A stretch of 64,000 nucleotides of DNA from Bacteriovoracaceae bacterium UBA3083. Lineage in GTDB: Bacteria > Bdellovibrionota > Bacteriovoracia > Bacteriovoracales > Bacteriovoracaceae. Positions within the stretch are counted from its first letter, which is position 1. Each line of letters opens with the position of its first letter. Below are positions 1 through 9,208 of this stretch, piece after piece. The notes beneath the pieces are model-generated. The model was given only the letters and a program-made list of their open reading frames with translations. It was not told where the DNA came from and searched no databases. Position numbers and translations under genes: made by a program. Location: NCBI GenBank assembly GCA_002366565.1, contig DFBJ01000013.1, positions 124,001 to 188,000 of the forward strand, written 5' to 3'.

Positions 1-197
1 ATCATTCTATCTAGTGCCTCTTTGCGTGACTCATTTAAAAGTTCACTGTAACCTTTCAATTCTCCACCTACTATATTCTTTAGTCCGGCCATTAGATCTC
101 GTCCAAGATGTTTGGCTCTAACTGTTGAGCCAGATACTAGACCGCAATATTCAGAAATTGTTTTTCCAGGAATTGTTTCAATATTTGAAAGTAACAT
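1..197 (-). CDS. YbjQ/UPF0145 family protein, N-terminal 65 residues (runs off window)
   Basis: The minus strand starts at an ATG at 197 behind a TAGGAG ribosome binding site 5 nt away and stays open to the window edge, so the C-terminus is missing. The visible residues carry the family pattern: ETIPGKTISEYCG near the start, a GSTVRAKH turn, then DLMAGLKNIVGGELKGYSELL and a following charged helix. This matches the YbjQ (UPF0145) family of about 105-residue proteins, which form small pentameric rings; their role is poorly known and a metal-binding function has been proposed. It lies downstream of the secreted protein at 298-1011, separated by a terminator, so it is probably its own unit. Confidence 0.8.
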   Translation of the reverse strand, partial: MLLSNIETIPGKTISEYCGLVSGSTVRAKHLGRDLMAGLKNIVGGELKGYSELLNESRKEALDRM

Positions 198-258
198 GTC
201 ATCTCCTAACAAATGTATTAGAAAATGGTAAATCAGATGTCTTTAGTAAACCAGATAG

Positions 259-285
259 AAAAAATGGCCAAGGGGGACTTGGCCA
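259..285 (-). terminator. rho-independent terminator of the 298-1011 gene
   Basis: An 8-bp perfect stem, TGGCCAAG/CTTGGCCA with a 5-nt loop, is preceded on the plus strand by AAAAAA, which is the U tract when read on the minus strand. It sits just after the stop codon of the secreted protein gene. Confidence 0.85.
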
Positions 286-297
286 ATATAGAGTTAT

Positions 298-1011
298 TTA
301 TAAATCACAGTCAATAGCTGTAAATATCATTTCAAAAGGTAAATCGCTTCCAAAGAAACTCTTCTTTTTAGATACCATAGTCAATCTCGCTGAATCTATA
401 TCATTATAAATTCCACAAGTATCTTCTTCATCAAGATTAAGTCCACCAAAGGCAAGGTCTTTAAGTTTTCTATCATCATGAATTAATTTCTTATCTTTCT
501 TTAATACTGAACAGAATGATAAAGTCACGTTATAGCCAACAATATCTCTGCCTTCAAAAACTTTTTCAATCATTAGTAGATCATTATTAAATCCTTTACC
601 AATGAATGGCTTACCTTCTTTTGAAGAAGTCATTCTACCTTTAGATGGTAGGTTCATTCCAAAAATAAATTGTGCATCATCTGTCTCTGGATATAATGGA
701 TCATTTTTTACAAAGTATTGAATATCTTCTTTTAAACGACCTTCAGAATTTGTACTAGAAGCAAAATCGTTTTCGCCACATTGATGCTTCTCTTTTAAAT
801 CAGAAAATATTTTTGAGTTACCTACTAATTCAGGAAGTGATTTAGATAAATTCTTTACATTAGTTTCAATGTTTTTATTTTCATCAATATGAGAAATTTC
901 ACAGTTAATACAGTCCTCAGACGCGAGTGACCTAGAATTAGAACCAAATAAGTTTGGTCCAACTGATATTGCAGATAAAAGCATTAATGCCACAAATTGT
1001 AGATTTCTCAT
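298..1011 (-). CDS. secreted protein of unknown function
   Basis: The 237-residue product begins with a positively charged, hydrophobic segment (MRNLQFVALMLLSAISV) that looks like a signal peptide, with cleavage likely near residue 20-30. After it come two cysteines close together (EDCINCEI) and three more in the chain (QCGE, SFCSV, DTCG, DCDL), which suggests disulfides in the periplasm. The start is supported by GAGGGGG 4-9 nt upstream. I recognise no domain. It is monocistronic by its flanks: a strong terminator follows it, and a hairpin lies upstream before the helicase stop. Confidence 0.7.
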   Translation of the reverse strand: MRNLQFVALMLLSAISVGPNLFGSNSRSLASEDCINCEISHIDENKNIETNVKNLSKSLPELVGNSKIFSDLKEKHQCGENDFASSTNSEGRLKEDIQYFVKNDPLYPETDDAQFIFGMNLPSKGRMTSSKEGKPFIGKGFNNDLLMIEKVFEGRDIVGYNVTLSFCSVLKKDKKLIHDDRKLKDLAFGGLNLDEEDTCGIYNDIDSARLTMVSKKKSFFGSDLPFEMIFTAIDCDL

Positions 1012-1079
1012 ATATCCCCCTCAGAATAAATTATACTTATATATAAGCAATATGAATGCCACTTAGAGGATGAGATTAC

Positions 1080-1105
1080 GAGCACTTATACAGATATAAG
1101 TGCTC
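1080..1105 (-). terminator. perfect 11-bp hairpin after the DEAD-box helicase gene
   Basis: GAGCACTTATA and TATAAGTGCTC flank a CAGA loop. It lies 47 bp past the helicase stop codon, so it probably ends that transcript, although no clear U tract follows on the minus strand. The arms share nine bases with the hairpin at 13859-13903. Confidence 0.5.
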
Positions 1106-1151
1106 ATTATTTAGTCACTGACTAATTATTACATAGAGAAGAAGCTAAGAC

Positions 1152-2369
1152 TTACTTCTTCTTACGTTTCTTAGATTTTGGATTGGGCTTTTTCTTCTTA
1201 GAGTGAGGGTCATTACTATTCAATTCAGCGAAATATGGATGATCAGTGACTACAGGAATCTTTTCACCAATTTTTGCTTCAATACTCTCAAGAAGTTTTC
1301 CCTCTGAGGAAACACAGAAAGTTATAGCGACACCTCCATGCCCGGCTCGTCCCGTTCTTCCAATTCTGTGTACATAGTTACTAATCTCTTCAGGTAGAGC
1401 ATAATTAATAACATGAGTAATATCTAAAATATCAATTCCCCTAGCAGCGACATCGGTTGCTACTAAAAGACGAATTTCTCCAGTTCGAAGTGACTCTAGG
1501 GCCATTTCTCTTTGAGTTTGAGACTTATTACTATGAAATGAATTACAAGATATTCCGTGTTGTTGAAGATCCTCTACTAAAATATCTGCACCAATTTTTG
1601 TTTTACTAAAGAGAAGAACCTTTGAAAGGGACTCATCTTCTAGTAAGTGTAAGAGAAGACTTAATTTATTCTTCTTCGTTAAAGTATAAAGCTTTTGCTC
1701 AATCTTCTTAACGACAGTTGATTCAACGTCAACTTGAACTTTAACAGGGTCTATTAAAATGTCCTTAGAAAGTCTTTCAATAGTCTTAGGCATTGTTGCT
1801 GAAAATAACCCCACCTGCTTTCTTACAGGAAGATGAGAAATGATTGCTTTCACATCCTGTAAGAATCCCATATTTAGCATCATATCTGCTTCGTCTAAAA
1901 TAAATGTTTCAACTTCATCAAGAGAGAGACATCCTGACTCTATAAGATCAATTAGTCTTCCAGGAGTTGCAATTAGAATATCTACACCTTCTTTTAAGCT
2001 CTCTATTTGATTTGCCCTTCTTGCTCCTCCGAAAATAACGAGTGAGGAAACACCTTCTACTTCACCTAAATCTTGAACAAATTTTTCAATCTGTGTAGCA
2101 AGCTCTCTAGTTGGAGTTAAAATTAAAGCACGTACATGCTTTGGAGATGTTTCAATAGGGCTCTTTATAATTTTGTCTAGAATAGGAAGACAAAAGGCTG
2201 CAGTCTTTCCTGAACCAGTTTTAGCTATTCCTAGTAAGTCACCTCCACTTAAAAGATGGGGAATGGCCTTAACTTGTATTGGACTAGGTTTTGTAAAACC
2301 AAACTCACGAAGTCCTTCCTTTAGAGATGGAATAAGATTTAGTGAATCAAAGCTTTCTGTATTTTTCAT
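1152..2369 (-). CDS. DEAD-box ATP-dependent RNA helicase (RhlE-like)
   Basis: This 405-residue protein has the full DEAD-box set: Q motif (FDSLNL to SPIQ, residues 7-32), Walker A AKTGSGKT (49-56), PTRELA (86-91), DEAD (159-162), SAT (190-192), and HRIGRTGRAG (334-343). Helicases of this kind unwind short RNA duplexes with ATP during ribosome assembly or RNA decay. The C-terminus is short and strongly basic (about 16 of the last 20 residues K, R or P), like RhlE proteins, without the long extra domain of DeaD. Length is normal. It sits downstream of the secreted protein at 2435-2977 with a 65-bp gap and no RNase or degradosome neighbours, so the exact substrate is unknown. Confidence 0.95.
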   Translation of the reverse strand: MKNTESFDSLNLIPSLKEGLREFGFTKPSPIQVKAIPHLLSGGDLLGIAKTGSGKTAAFCLPILDKIIKSPIETSPKHVRALILTPTRELATQIEKFVQDLGEVEGVSSLVIFGGARRANQIESLKEGVDILIATPGRLIDLIESGCLSLDEVETFILDEADMMLNMGFLQDVKAIISHLPVRKQVGLFSATMPKTIERLSKDILIDPVKVQVDVESTVVKKIEQKLYTLTKKNKLSLLLHLLEDESLSKVLLFSKTKIGADILVEDLQQHGISCNSFHSNKSQTQREMALESLRTGEIRLLVATDVAARGIDILDITHVINYALPEEISNYVHRIGRTGRAGHGGVAITFCVSSEGKLLESIEAKIGEKIPVVTDHPYFAELNSNDPHSKKKKPNPKSKKRKKK

Positions 2370-2434
2370 AATTATTTCTACTTATAGTTTTCAAATTAAA
2401 TGCCTGTATACCACGGCCACAGGTATTTATCTAA

Positions 2435-2977
2435 CTAGTTCAGTGATTGTAAATCCATATATATATTTCTAAGTGCTTTAAAGCTAACAAAACTATATGT
2501 ACCTGAAGCTGAGATCTTAGATGTTATTTCATCTAAAGCAAGAGTAACGTTTCTCTTATGTTGTGGAAGATACTCTTCTCTTTCAGACTTAGTCATTTTC
2601 TTTAGTATAAGATGGTTATGGGCCGAGATAATGGCAACACTTCTCATCTCATCCATAAGTATTCCTTCAAGAAACCGGTCATTAAAACCTCTCTGTGAAA
2701 GCTTCTCCAAAGTCTCAATCATATCTAGATTTCTAAATTCAGCTTCAATAATTTTGTGACTAAAACTCTCTAGGACTTCGCCTCTTCCCATATCTGAATT
2801 AGTTCTAATAATTAGATTGTCCATATGACTCTTATCTATCTCTCCCTTTGCTACGAGCTCAATAGATGCACTTTTGGACTTAAAAGCTCCACTAACCTTC
2901 TTTGTTAGTGAACTTAGAACTGACGCTTGAGATGTAATAGACGCAAATATCATCAATGAGATAACAAGAGATTTCAT
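2435..2977 (-). CDS. secreted protein of unknown function
   Basis: The 180-residue product has a signal peptide-like start (MKSLVISLMIFASITSQAS) with an A-x-S type cleavage site near residue 19, then a mostly helical, charged body without cysteines. AGGA lies 7-9 nt upstream of the ATG. I do not recognise a family. The gene reads toward the helicase, and no obvious terminator separates them, so they may be co-transcribed, but the products give no functional link. Confidence 0.65.
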   Translation of the reverse strand: MKSLVISLMIFASITSQASVLSSLTKKVSGAFKSKSASIELVAKGEIDKSHMDNLIIRTNSDMGRGEVLESFSHKIIEAEFRNLDMIETLEKLSQRGFNDRFLEGILMDEMRSVAIISAHNHLILKKMTKSEREEYLPQHKRNVTLALDEITSKISASGTYSFVSFKALRNIYMDLQSLN

Positions 2978-3131
2978 ATATATTCCTATGGTTGATTAAT
3001 TTTAAAAAATTATTACACAGGAGCTAATCAGTAAGGAAAGAATCTTAGTTTTGATATAAAGATTATATGTACAAAGTTTAAACAGACATAGCTATTTAAA
3101 CTCTAAGATGAACTCATCTGAGAATATGCAC

Positions 3132-3154
3132 AAAAAAGGCCCACAAAGTGGGCC
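3132..3154 (-). terminator. rho-independent terminator of the nqr operon
   Basis: GGCCCAC/GTGGGCC with an AAA loop, next to a run of six A on the plus strand that gives the U tract in the minus-strand transcript. It is 28 bp past the nqrF stop. Confidence 0.93.
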
Positions 3155-3181
3155 CTTAACTATTTAGAATTTGATTAGTGT

Positions 3182-4408
3182 CTATCCACCAAAGTCATCA
3201 AGCATGATATCTTCTCTCTCAACACCTAAGTCAATGAGCATATCAATTACACACTTGTTCATAATTGGAGGTCCACATAGGTAGTACTCACAATCTTCTG
3301 GTGCTGGGTGATCTTTAAGGTATTCATCATGTAATACTTGGTGAATAAATCCTTTATATCCTTCCCAGTTATCTTCAGGAAGAGCATCTGAAAGTGCACA
3401 ATGCCACTTAAAGTTCTCATTCTCTTTTTGAAGCATATCAAAATCTTCAACATAGAACATCTCTCTCTTAGAACGTGCTCCGTACCAGAAAGTGATTTTT
3501 CTATCAGTCTTGATTCTCTTTAATTGATCAAATAAGTGAGATCTCATTGGCGCCATACCAGCACCACCACCAACAAATACCATTTCTTTCTTAGTATCGC
3601 GGGCAAAGAATTCACCAAATGGACCAGAGATAGTAACTTTATCACCTGGCTTACAATTAAAGATATAAGAAGACATCTTACCTGGAGGAGTTCCTTTTGG
3701 AGCTCTTGGAGGTGGAGATGCGATACGTACGTTAAGCATAATCATCCCTTCTTCTTCAGGATAGTTTGCCATTGAGTACGCTCTGATTGTTTCATCTTCT
3801 ACGTAAGAGATATTATCCCATACTTTAAATGTATCCCAATCACCTCTGTATTCTTCTTCAATATCGAAGTCTTTATAATCAATTTTCAGACCTGGAGGTC
3901 TTTCAATTTGAATAAATCCACCTGCTTTAAATGGAACCGACTCACCTTCTGGAAGATCAAGAATAAATTCTTTAATGAAAGTTGCAACGTTGTGGTTAGA
4001 TCTAACCGTACATTCCCACTTCTTAACACCAAAGACTTCATCTTCAACTTCGATTTCCATATCTTCTTTAATAGAAACCTGACAAGCAAGACGACAACCC
4101 TCTTTCGCTTCTCTCTTAGTAATATGTGATAATTCTGTTTCAAGAATCTCACCACCACCAGAGTGAACGTGAACCTTACATTGACCACAAGTACCACCAC
4201 CACCACAGGCAGATGATACGAATAGTTTTTGATCAGCTAGGGCGTTTAATAGTTTTCCACCAGCTGCAATTTCTACAGTTTTTTCACCGTTAATGCTTAA
4301 TTTAATACTCCCAGAACTTACTAACTTTGACTTTGCAAAGAGAATAATAAGCACTAGGGCCAAAACAACGGCAGTAAACATTAAAACGCCAAGTATAATT
4401 TCATTCAT
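3182..4408 (-). CDS. nqrF: Na+-translocating NADH:quinone reductase subunit F
   Basis: NqrF takes electrons from NADH to FAD and then to a 2Fe-2S centre, feeding the sodium pump in the inner membrane. The 408 residues show one N-terminal membrane helix (about 5-25), a plant-type ferredoxin domain with C68, C74, C77 and C109, an FAD-binding stretch RAYSMANYP, and an NADH-binding GGGAGMAPMRSH segment, ending in the DDFGG typical of the family. Length matches known NqrF (about 407). It is the last gene of a complete nqrABCDEF operon, 24 bp after nqrE, and is followed by a strong terminator. Confidence 0.98.
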   Translation of the reverse strand: MNEIILGVLMFTAVVLALVLIILFAKSKLVSSGSIKLSINGEKTVEIAAGGKLLNALADQKLFVSSACGGGGTCGQCKVHVHSGGGEILETELSHITKREAKEGCRLACQVSIKEDMEIEVEDEVFGVKKWECTVRSNHNVATFIKEFILDLPEGESVPFKAGGFIQIERPPGLKIDYKDFDIEEEYRGDWDTFKVWDNISYVEDETIRAYSMANYPEEEGMIMLNVRIASPPPRAPKGTPPGKMSSYIFNCKPGDKVTISGPFGEFFARDTKKEMVFVGGGAGMAPMRSHLFDQLKRIKTDRKITFWYGARSKREMFYVEDFDMLQKENENFKWHCALSDALPEDNWEGYKGFIHQVLHDEYLKDHPAPEDCEYYLCGPPIMNKCVIDMLIDLGVEREDIMLDDFGG

Positions 4409-4432
4409 AGTTATGACCTTTCTTTATAATAC

Positions 4433-5044
4433 TTAAAGTTGAATACCTGAGAATGAGAGAAAACCTAAGGCCATCAGACCCACAGTAATAAAAGTAATCC
4501 CTAATCCTCTTAGTCCATGAGGTACGTCACTGTACTTCATCTTCTCTCTAATACCTGCAAGTGCTGCAATAGCAAGGGCCCAACCAACTCCTGAACCAAT
4601 TCCATAAACAGTACTTTCTGCAAAGTTATAATCTCTTTCCACCATAAATAGTGACCCACCAAGAATGGCACAGTTCACTGTAATAAGAGGAAGGAAAATC
4701 CCTAGAGCAGTATAAAGCGCTGGAAAAAACTTATCGAGAATCATCTCTAAAATTTGAACCATCGCTGCAATAACACCGATATAAGAAATAAGTCCTAAGA
4801 AAGACAGATCGTATCCAGTGATACCTGCCCATTCAAGAGCGTTTTCTCTTAAAAGGTATGTATAAAGAAGGTTGTTCACAGGAATAGTAATTGTTTGAAC
4901 TACTACTACAGCTACACCAAGACCAATTGCCGTCTTAACTTTCTTAGAAACTGCTAAGAAAGTACACATTCCAAGGAAGAATGAGAGAGCAAGGTTTTCA
5001 ACAAATACAGATTTTATAAATAAACTTAAATAATGTTCTAACAT
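4433..5044 (-). CDS. nqrE: Na+-translocating NADH:quinone reductase subunit E
   Basis: This 203-residue protein has six hydrophobic segments and the family's two key cysteines, one near residue 27 (GMCTFLAVS) and one near 121 (VNCAILGG). In the known structure, these pair with the matching cysteines of NqrD to hold an iron centre in the middle of the membrane. The ATG has GGAG six bases upstream and lies 3 bp after nqrD, so translation is probably coupled. Length and order match other nqr operons. Confidence 0.98.
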   Translation of the reverse strand: MLEHYLSLFIKSVFVENLALSFFLGMCTFLAVSKKVKTAIGLGVAVVVVQTITIPVNNLLYTYLLRENALEWAGITGYDLSFLGLISYIGVIAAMVQILEMILDKFFPALYTALGIFLPLITVNCAILGGSLFMVERDYNFAESTVYGIGSGVGWALAIAALAGIREKMKYSDVPHGLRGLGITFITVGLMALGFLSFSGIQL

Positions 5045-5047
5045 TTC

Positions 5048-5665
5048 TTACTCCTTCTCAACTTGATCAGTTTTCCAAGTTCTTAGGGCCCAGATAAATA
5101 ATCCGATCAAAAAGAATGCACTTGGAGCAAGTAGCGCCATACCATTAGTCTGGTACCAACCACCATCACCTGTCGTTTTAAGAATTTCGAAACCAAGAAG
5201 TTTTCCACTTCCTAGTAACTCTCTAAATACTGCAACAAAGATTAGTACAATACTGTATCCAATCCCGTTCCCAAGTCCATCAACAAAAGACATAATTGGG
5301 TTGTTCTTCATAGCAAATGCTTCCGCACGTCCCATAACAATACAGTTTGTAATAATTAAACCAACGTAAACCGACATAGACTTTGCAACATCGTAAACAA
5401 ATGCCTTTAAAAGCTGATCAGTTAAAATAACTAATGAAGCAATTACCGTCATCATAACAATGATACGAATACTAGAAGGAACATGGTTTCTAATTATTGA
5501 TACAAAAAATCCTGAGAAAGCTGTTACAAGTGTAACGGCAATACACATTACTAGTGCAGTCTCCAACTTAGTTGTAACAGCAAGAGCAGAACAAATCCCT
5601 AGGATCTGAAGTGCAATTGGGTTGTCATCAAAAAGTGGAGCAAATAGTGTTTTCTTGAGGCTCAT
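5048..5665 (-). CDS. nqrD: Na+-translocating NADH:quinone reductase subunit D
   Basis: The 205-residue polytopic protein is homologous to NqrE, with an inverted topology. It carries the conserved cysteines in GICSALAVT (near 25) and TNCIVMGRAEAFA (near 109). Its ATG overlaps the stop codon of nqrC by one base (TAATG), a typical coupled junction. It is a membrane subunit of the sodium pump and contributes to the intramembrane iron site and ion path. Confidence 0.98.
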   Translation of the reverse strand: MSLKKTLFAPLFDDNPIALQILGICSALAVTTKLETALVMCIAVTLVTAFSGFFVSIIRNHVPSSIRIIVMMTVIASLVILTDQLLKAFVYDVAKSMSVYVGLIITNCIVMGRAEAFAMKNNPIMSFVDGLGNGIGYSIVLIFVAVFRELLGSGKLLGFEILKTTGDGGWYQTNGMALLAPSAFFLIGLFIWALRTWKTDQVEKE

Positions 5666-6426
5666 TACTTGATCCCTCCGTCTCTAAACTTAGCTAGGAA
5701 TGGCCCATAAGCATCATCACCTAACCAATATTGAATTGTTCCTGACACACCAACAGAAGTAAGCGTAGCACCAGAAAGACCATCAATCTCAGTCTCATTT
5801 TTTGCTGCACCTTTAACTACTGTTAGAACTGGCTTGAAGTCTTCTCCAAGAGCAGTTTTACCATTCCAAGTTGCTTGCCAATTTGGGTTATCAATCTCAC
5901 CACCAAGACCAGGAGTCTCACCGTGAGCATAGAAACCAATACCTTTAACAGTAACTGTATCAGGAGCAAGAGCTAGGAAACCATACATTGTAGACCAAAG
6001 TCCCTTTCCATGAACTGGAAGAACGATCATTGTAGTCTCTCCAGCATCTTGAATAAGGTAAGCCTTAGCGATTTTTGCTCTAAATCTAATTTTACCAGCA
6101 TCAATAGCTGTATCAATTCTTTTGTTCTTGTTAGCGTCTTTTGCAGCTTTCTTTTGATCGTAAGCTTCAACATCACCTTCAACAACATCACCAGTAGAAA
6201 GATCTACTAATAATGGACGAACATTCTTATATGCTTCATTAATATCTTCTTTAGTCGCAGTCTTATCTACTAGACCAGATGCGATTAATAGATTCTTCTT
6301 AACATCTAACTTCTTGTTAGCTTCTTGCATTGGTTTTAGTGAAACTGCTGCCCCAGATACTAAGATCGAGCAAACAATACACAGAAGGAATGCAACAAGT
6401 AGTGTTTTTCCTGTTTCGCTTTTCAT
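5665..6426 (-). CDS. nqrC: Na+-translocating NADH:quinone reductase subunit C
   Basis: NqrC has one N-terminal membrane helix and a periplasmic FMN-binding domain. The covalent FMN site is the threonine of the SGAT motif in EIDGLSGATLTS, around residue 222. I place the start at the ATG at 6426, which has GGAGG at a good distance, and not at the GTG one codon earlier, which is too close to it. The product is 253 residues, a normal length. It follows nqrB by 9 bp. Attachment of the FMN needs an ApbE flavin transferase, which is not in this window. Confidence 0.97.
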   Translation of the reverse strand: MKSETGKTLLVAFLLCIVCSILVSGAAVSLKPMQEANKKLDVKKNLLIASGLVDKTATKEDINEAYKNVRPLLVDLSTGDVVEGDVEAYDQKKAAKDANKNKRIDTAIDAGKIRFRAKIAKAYLIQDAGETTMIVLPVHGKGLWSTMYGFLALAPDTVTVKGIGFYAHGETPGLGGEIDNPNWQATWNGKTALGEDFKPVLTVVKGAAKNETEIDGLSGATLTSVGVSGTIQYWLGDDAYGPFLAKFRDGGIK

Positions 6427-6435
6427 CACTCCTCC

Positions 6436-7641
6436 TTAAGCCTTAATACGAGCTTGTCTCTTTTTGATATGACCATTAACAACAAACCAGTCAATTAATG
6501 GAGCAAAGCAATTTGAGAAAAGAATCGCTAGCATTACACCTTCCGGGAATGCTGGGTTAATAACACGAACTAAGATAACCATAAGACCAATTAATGATCC
6601 GTAGTAAAATTGTCCCTTATGAGTCATTGACGCAGACACTGGGTCTGTTGCCATAAATACAAGACCAAAAGCAAATCCACCGATAACTAAGTGCCAGTGT
6701 GGAGCAAGTCCAAACATTGGGTTAGTTTCAGAACCAATTTGATTAAGAACAAATGCAAATAACATAGCAGAAACAAGCATTGATAACATGATTCTCCATG
6801 ATCCAATTCCTGTTACAACTAGAACTACAGCACCAATTAAACAAGCAAGAGCTGAAGTCTCACCCATTGAACCTGGCATAAATCCTAAGAATGCATCCAT
6901 CCAGCTAACAGAGATAGCTGACATACCACCGATAGCAGCTTGACCAAGAGCAGTTGCTCCAGTGAAACCATCTACAGCAGTCCAAACTGCGTCACCTGAA
7001 ATTTCTCCAGGGTAAGCAAAGAATAGAAATGCTCTAGCAGTAAGTGCAGGGTTTAAGAAGTTCTTTCCAGTTCCACCGAAAACTTCCTTACCAAATACAA
7101 CTCCAAAAGAAATACCTACAGCAACTTGCCATAGAGGAATTGTAGGAGGAAGAATACAAGGAAATAGAAGTCCTGTTACTAGGAAACCTTCATTAATCTC
7201 ATGCTTTCTAACAGTTGCAAAAACAACTTCCCAGAAACCACCTGCAATATTTGTTACAAGAAATACTGGTGCAAAGAATAAGAAACCGTAAACAAAGTTT
7301 GAAATACAGTTTGTAGGATCAAATCCAAGACCAAGAGCGGCCATAACTGCGCCTCTCCATGAGTCTACTGATGTGATACCTTCAGCAGCTAAAACTATGT
7401 TTGCTTGAAGACCTGTATTGTAACAAGCAAAAAGTAAACAAGCAGTCAGTGCCATTGCCACAGTTGTCATCGTTCTCTTGAGATCAATCCCATCACGAAC
7501 GTGTACAGACCCTCTACTCACTTCACCTGGTGTATAGATAAAAGTGTCGATCATCTCATACATTGGGTAAAACTTTTCTAAGCTTCCACCTTTTGCGAAA
7601 TGATGATGTTGAGAATCTAGAAAACCTCTTAAAGCTTTCAT
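6436..7641 (-). CDS. nqrB: Na+-translocating NADH:quinone reductase subunit B
   Basis: The 401-residue, ten-helix membrane subunit carries the second covalent FMN, on the threonine at about residue 230 in DGFTGATALG, and takes part in quinone reduction and Na+ movement. The long hydrophilic N-terminus (first 55 residues) and the GKNFLNPALTARAF segment are typical. It starts 1 base after the nqrA stop (adjacent codons), with AAGGAAGG upstream. Confidence 0.98.
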   Translation of the reverse strand: MKALRGFLDSQHHHFAKGGSLEKFYPMYEMIDTFIYTPGEVSRGSVHVRDGIDLKRTMTTVAMALTACLLFACYNTGLQANIVLAAEGITSVDSWRGAVMAALGLGFDPTNCISNFVYGFLFFAPVFLVTNIAGGFWEVVFATVRKHEINEGFLVTGLLFPCILPPTIPLWQVAVGISFGVVFGKEVFGGTGKNFLNPALTARAFLFFAYPGEISGDAVWTAVDGFTGATALGQAAIGGMSAISVSWMDAFLGFMPGSMGETSALACLIGAVVLVVTGIGSWRIMLSMLVSAMLFAFVLNQIGSETNPMFGLAPHWHLVIGGFAFGLVFMATDPVSASMTHKGQFYYGSLIGLMVILVRVINPAFPEGVMLAILFSNCFAPLIDWFVVNGHIKKRQARIKA

Positions 7642-8982
7642 CTAACCTTCCTTCTCAATAGTTGTTAAATTTTCTCTAAGTACTGGACCGAAGTCTTTTT
7701 TACCAATGCTGGCAAAAGTACAAAGTGCCAAATCTTCCTCATCAAGCTCTAAACAACCAAGTTGTTGAGCAAGCTCAGTATCTTTAGTAAGAAGTGCTCT
7801 TAATAATTGAGTAGGAAGAATATCTAAAGGTATAACCTTCTCGTACATTCCAACTGGAACCATTGCTCTTAAAGAACCATGAGTTGTCGTTGTCATGCTA
7901 AATTTCTTAGAAGGTGTGAAGAACTTAGATAAGAAAGTTCTTTTGATAGAAAACTTATCAAAACCTGGAGATTGCCAACCAAGAAATTCTCTCTCACGCC
8001 CTTCAGCTAGAATAGAGATTTGGTTATGGTAACGTCCAAGGTATAGGAATGAATCTTCAGTCTTTCTACCATTTAATACTGAACCAGAAATAATTCTTAG
8101 CTCACCATCTAATGTCTCATTAGCAACGATATCTAAGATATTTGCTCCTAATTGAGTTGTAAGAAGTCTTGGATTCTTAGCTTTTGGACCAGCAACAGCA
8201 ATTACTCTCTCTGTCCAAAGCTTACCAGAAGTAAATAGTTTACCAATTGCGATTACATCTTGGTAACCAGCATGCCAAACAACTTTTCCTTCATGTACAG
8301 CATCTAGGTTATGAATATGTGTACCAACTAATCCAGCAGGATGTGGTCCAGCAAACTCATGAACAGATGCACTTGAAGGTGCTTGAACCTTAGATCCAGA
8401 AGCTTTACAAACAAAAGTTTTCCCTTCTGTTAGCTTAGAAAGTGCTTCAACACCGGCCATAAAGTCTTCAGAGTACTGACCAATTACTTGTTCAGGATTT
8501 GGAGCCAGAGGATTTGTGTCCATTGCCGTAATGAAAATAGAATGTGGTTTATCATCAAGCATTGCTACTTTAGAAAATGGTCTCATTCTTAGAGACGTCC
8601 ACAGTCCAGACTCAAGAAGTAATCTCTTAACTTCGTCAAAAGAAAGTTCTGAAACATCCTTTTGCTTGTAAGACTCAAATTGAACTTGTTCAATTCCTGT
8701 TACTTCTATAACAATAGTTTGAAATGCTCTCTTAGCACCTCTGTTAATCTCAACAACTTTTCCATTTGCAGGAGAAGTAAATCCTAGTCCTTCATTCTTT
8801 TTGCATTCAAAAAGAACTTGACCAGCTTTAACAGTGTCACCAACTTGAACTTTCATTGATGGCTTCATCCCAACGTAGTCAGGACCTGTTAAGGCCACTC
8901 TTTTAACTTGCGGACCAGCTTCGATTGTTTGCTTAGGGATTCCTGCTAAAGGAATGTCTAAACCTTTTTTAATACGAATCAT
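7642..8982 (-). CDS. nqrA: Na+-translocating NADH:quinone reductase subunit A
   Basis: NqrA is the cytoplasmic subunit of the pump, 446 residues as usual, starting with the MIRIKKGLDIPLAG pattern of the family and containing a lipoyl-like segment (VQVGDTVKAGQVLFECKK) and the HPAGLVGTHIHNL region. It is the first gene of the operon. The ribosome binding site is weak (GGGA 12 or more nt from the ATG), which is odd for the first gene of an energy operon, but the family N-terminus fixes this start. The presence of Nqr points to sodium-based energetics and so to a saline habitat (inference). Confidence 0.98.
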   Translation of the reverse strand: MIRIKKGLDIPLAGIPKQTIEAGPQVKRVALTGPDYVGMKPSMKVQVGDTVKAGQVLFECKKNEGLGFTSPANGKVVEINRGAKRAFQTIVIEVTGIEQVQFESYKQKDVSELSFDEVKRLLLESGLWTSLRMRPFSKVAMLDDKPHSIFITAMDTNPLAPNPEQVIGQYSEDFMAGVEALSKLTEGKTFVCKASGSKVQAPSSASVHEFAGPHPAGLVGTHIHNLDAVHEGKVVWHAGYQDVIAIGKLFTSGKLWTERVIAVAGPKAKNPRLLTTQLGANILDIVANETLDGELRIISGSVLNGRKTEDSFLYLGRYHNQISILAEGREREFLGWQSPGFDKFSIKRTFLSKFFTPSKKFSMTTTTHGSLRAMVPVGMYEKVIPLDILPTQLLRALLTKDTELAQQLGCLELDEEDLALCTFASIGKKDFGPVLRENLTTIEKEG

Positions 8983-9157
8983 GGTAATAATAATCCCGTT
9001 AAAACGTTAATATGTTTAGCTTATATACAACTATATAAAAAAATAGACTTTGATTTTTTATACTCCTATGAACGCAATATGTAACTAGTTCATATTAAAG
9101 AAATCAAAAAAATAATTTTCTTAATATTTATTTAAACAAAATAAATTTTAATCCCAA

Positions 9158-9181
9158 AATAAAAAAGGTGCCGCAGCACCT
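9158..9181 (-). terminator. rho-independent terminator of the YchJ-like gene
   Basis: AGGTGC/GCACCT with a CGCA loop, preceded on the plus strand by eight or so A residues that give the U tract on the minus strand. The rest of the 226-bp gap to nqrA (8983-9208) is very AT-rich and must hold the nqr promoter; I could not pick out convincing -35/-10 elements. Confidence 0.9.
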
Positions 9182-9208
9182 CGTCATACTCTGGAATATA
9201 CGTAGAAG

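Noticed and set aside
125..409. Plus-strand frame of 94 residues near the left end
   Set aside because: It runs opposite the YbjQ start, a terminator and the end of the secreted protein gene.
3886..4206. Open frames inside nqrF on both strands
   Set aside because: They are shadows of the strong nqrF gene, rich in Phe, Val and Leu, with no start signal or family match.
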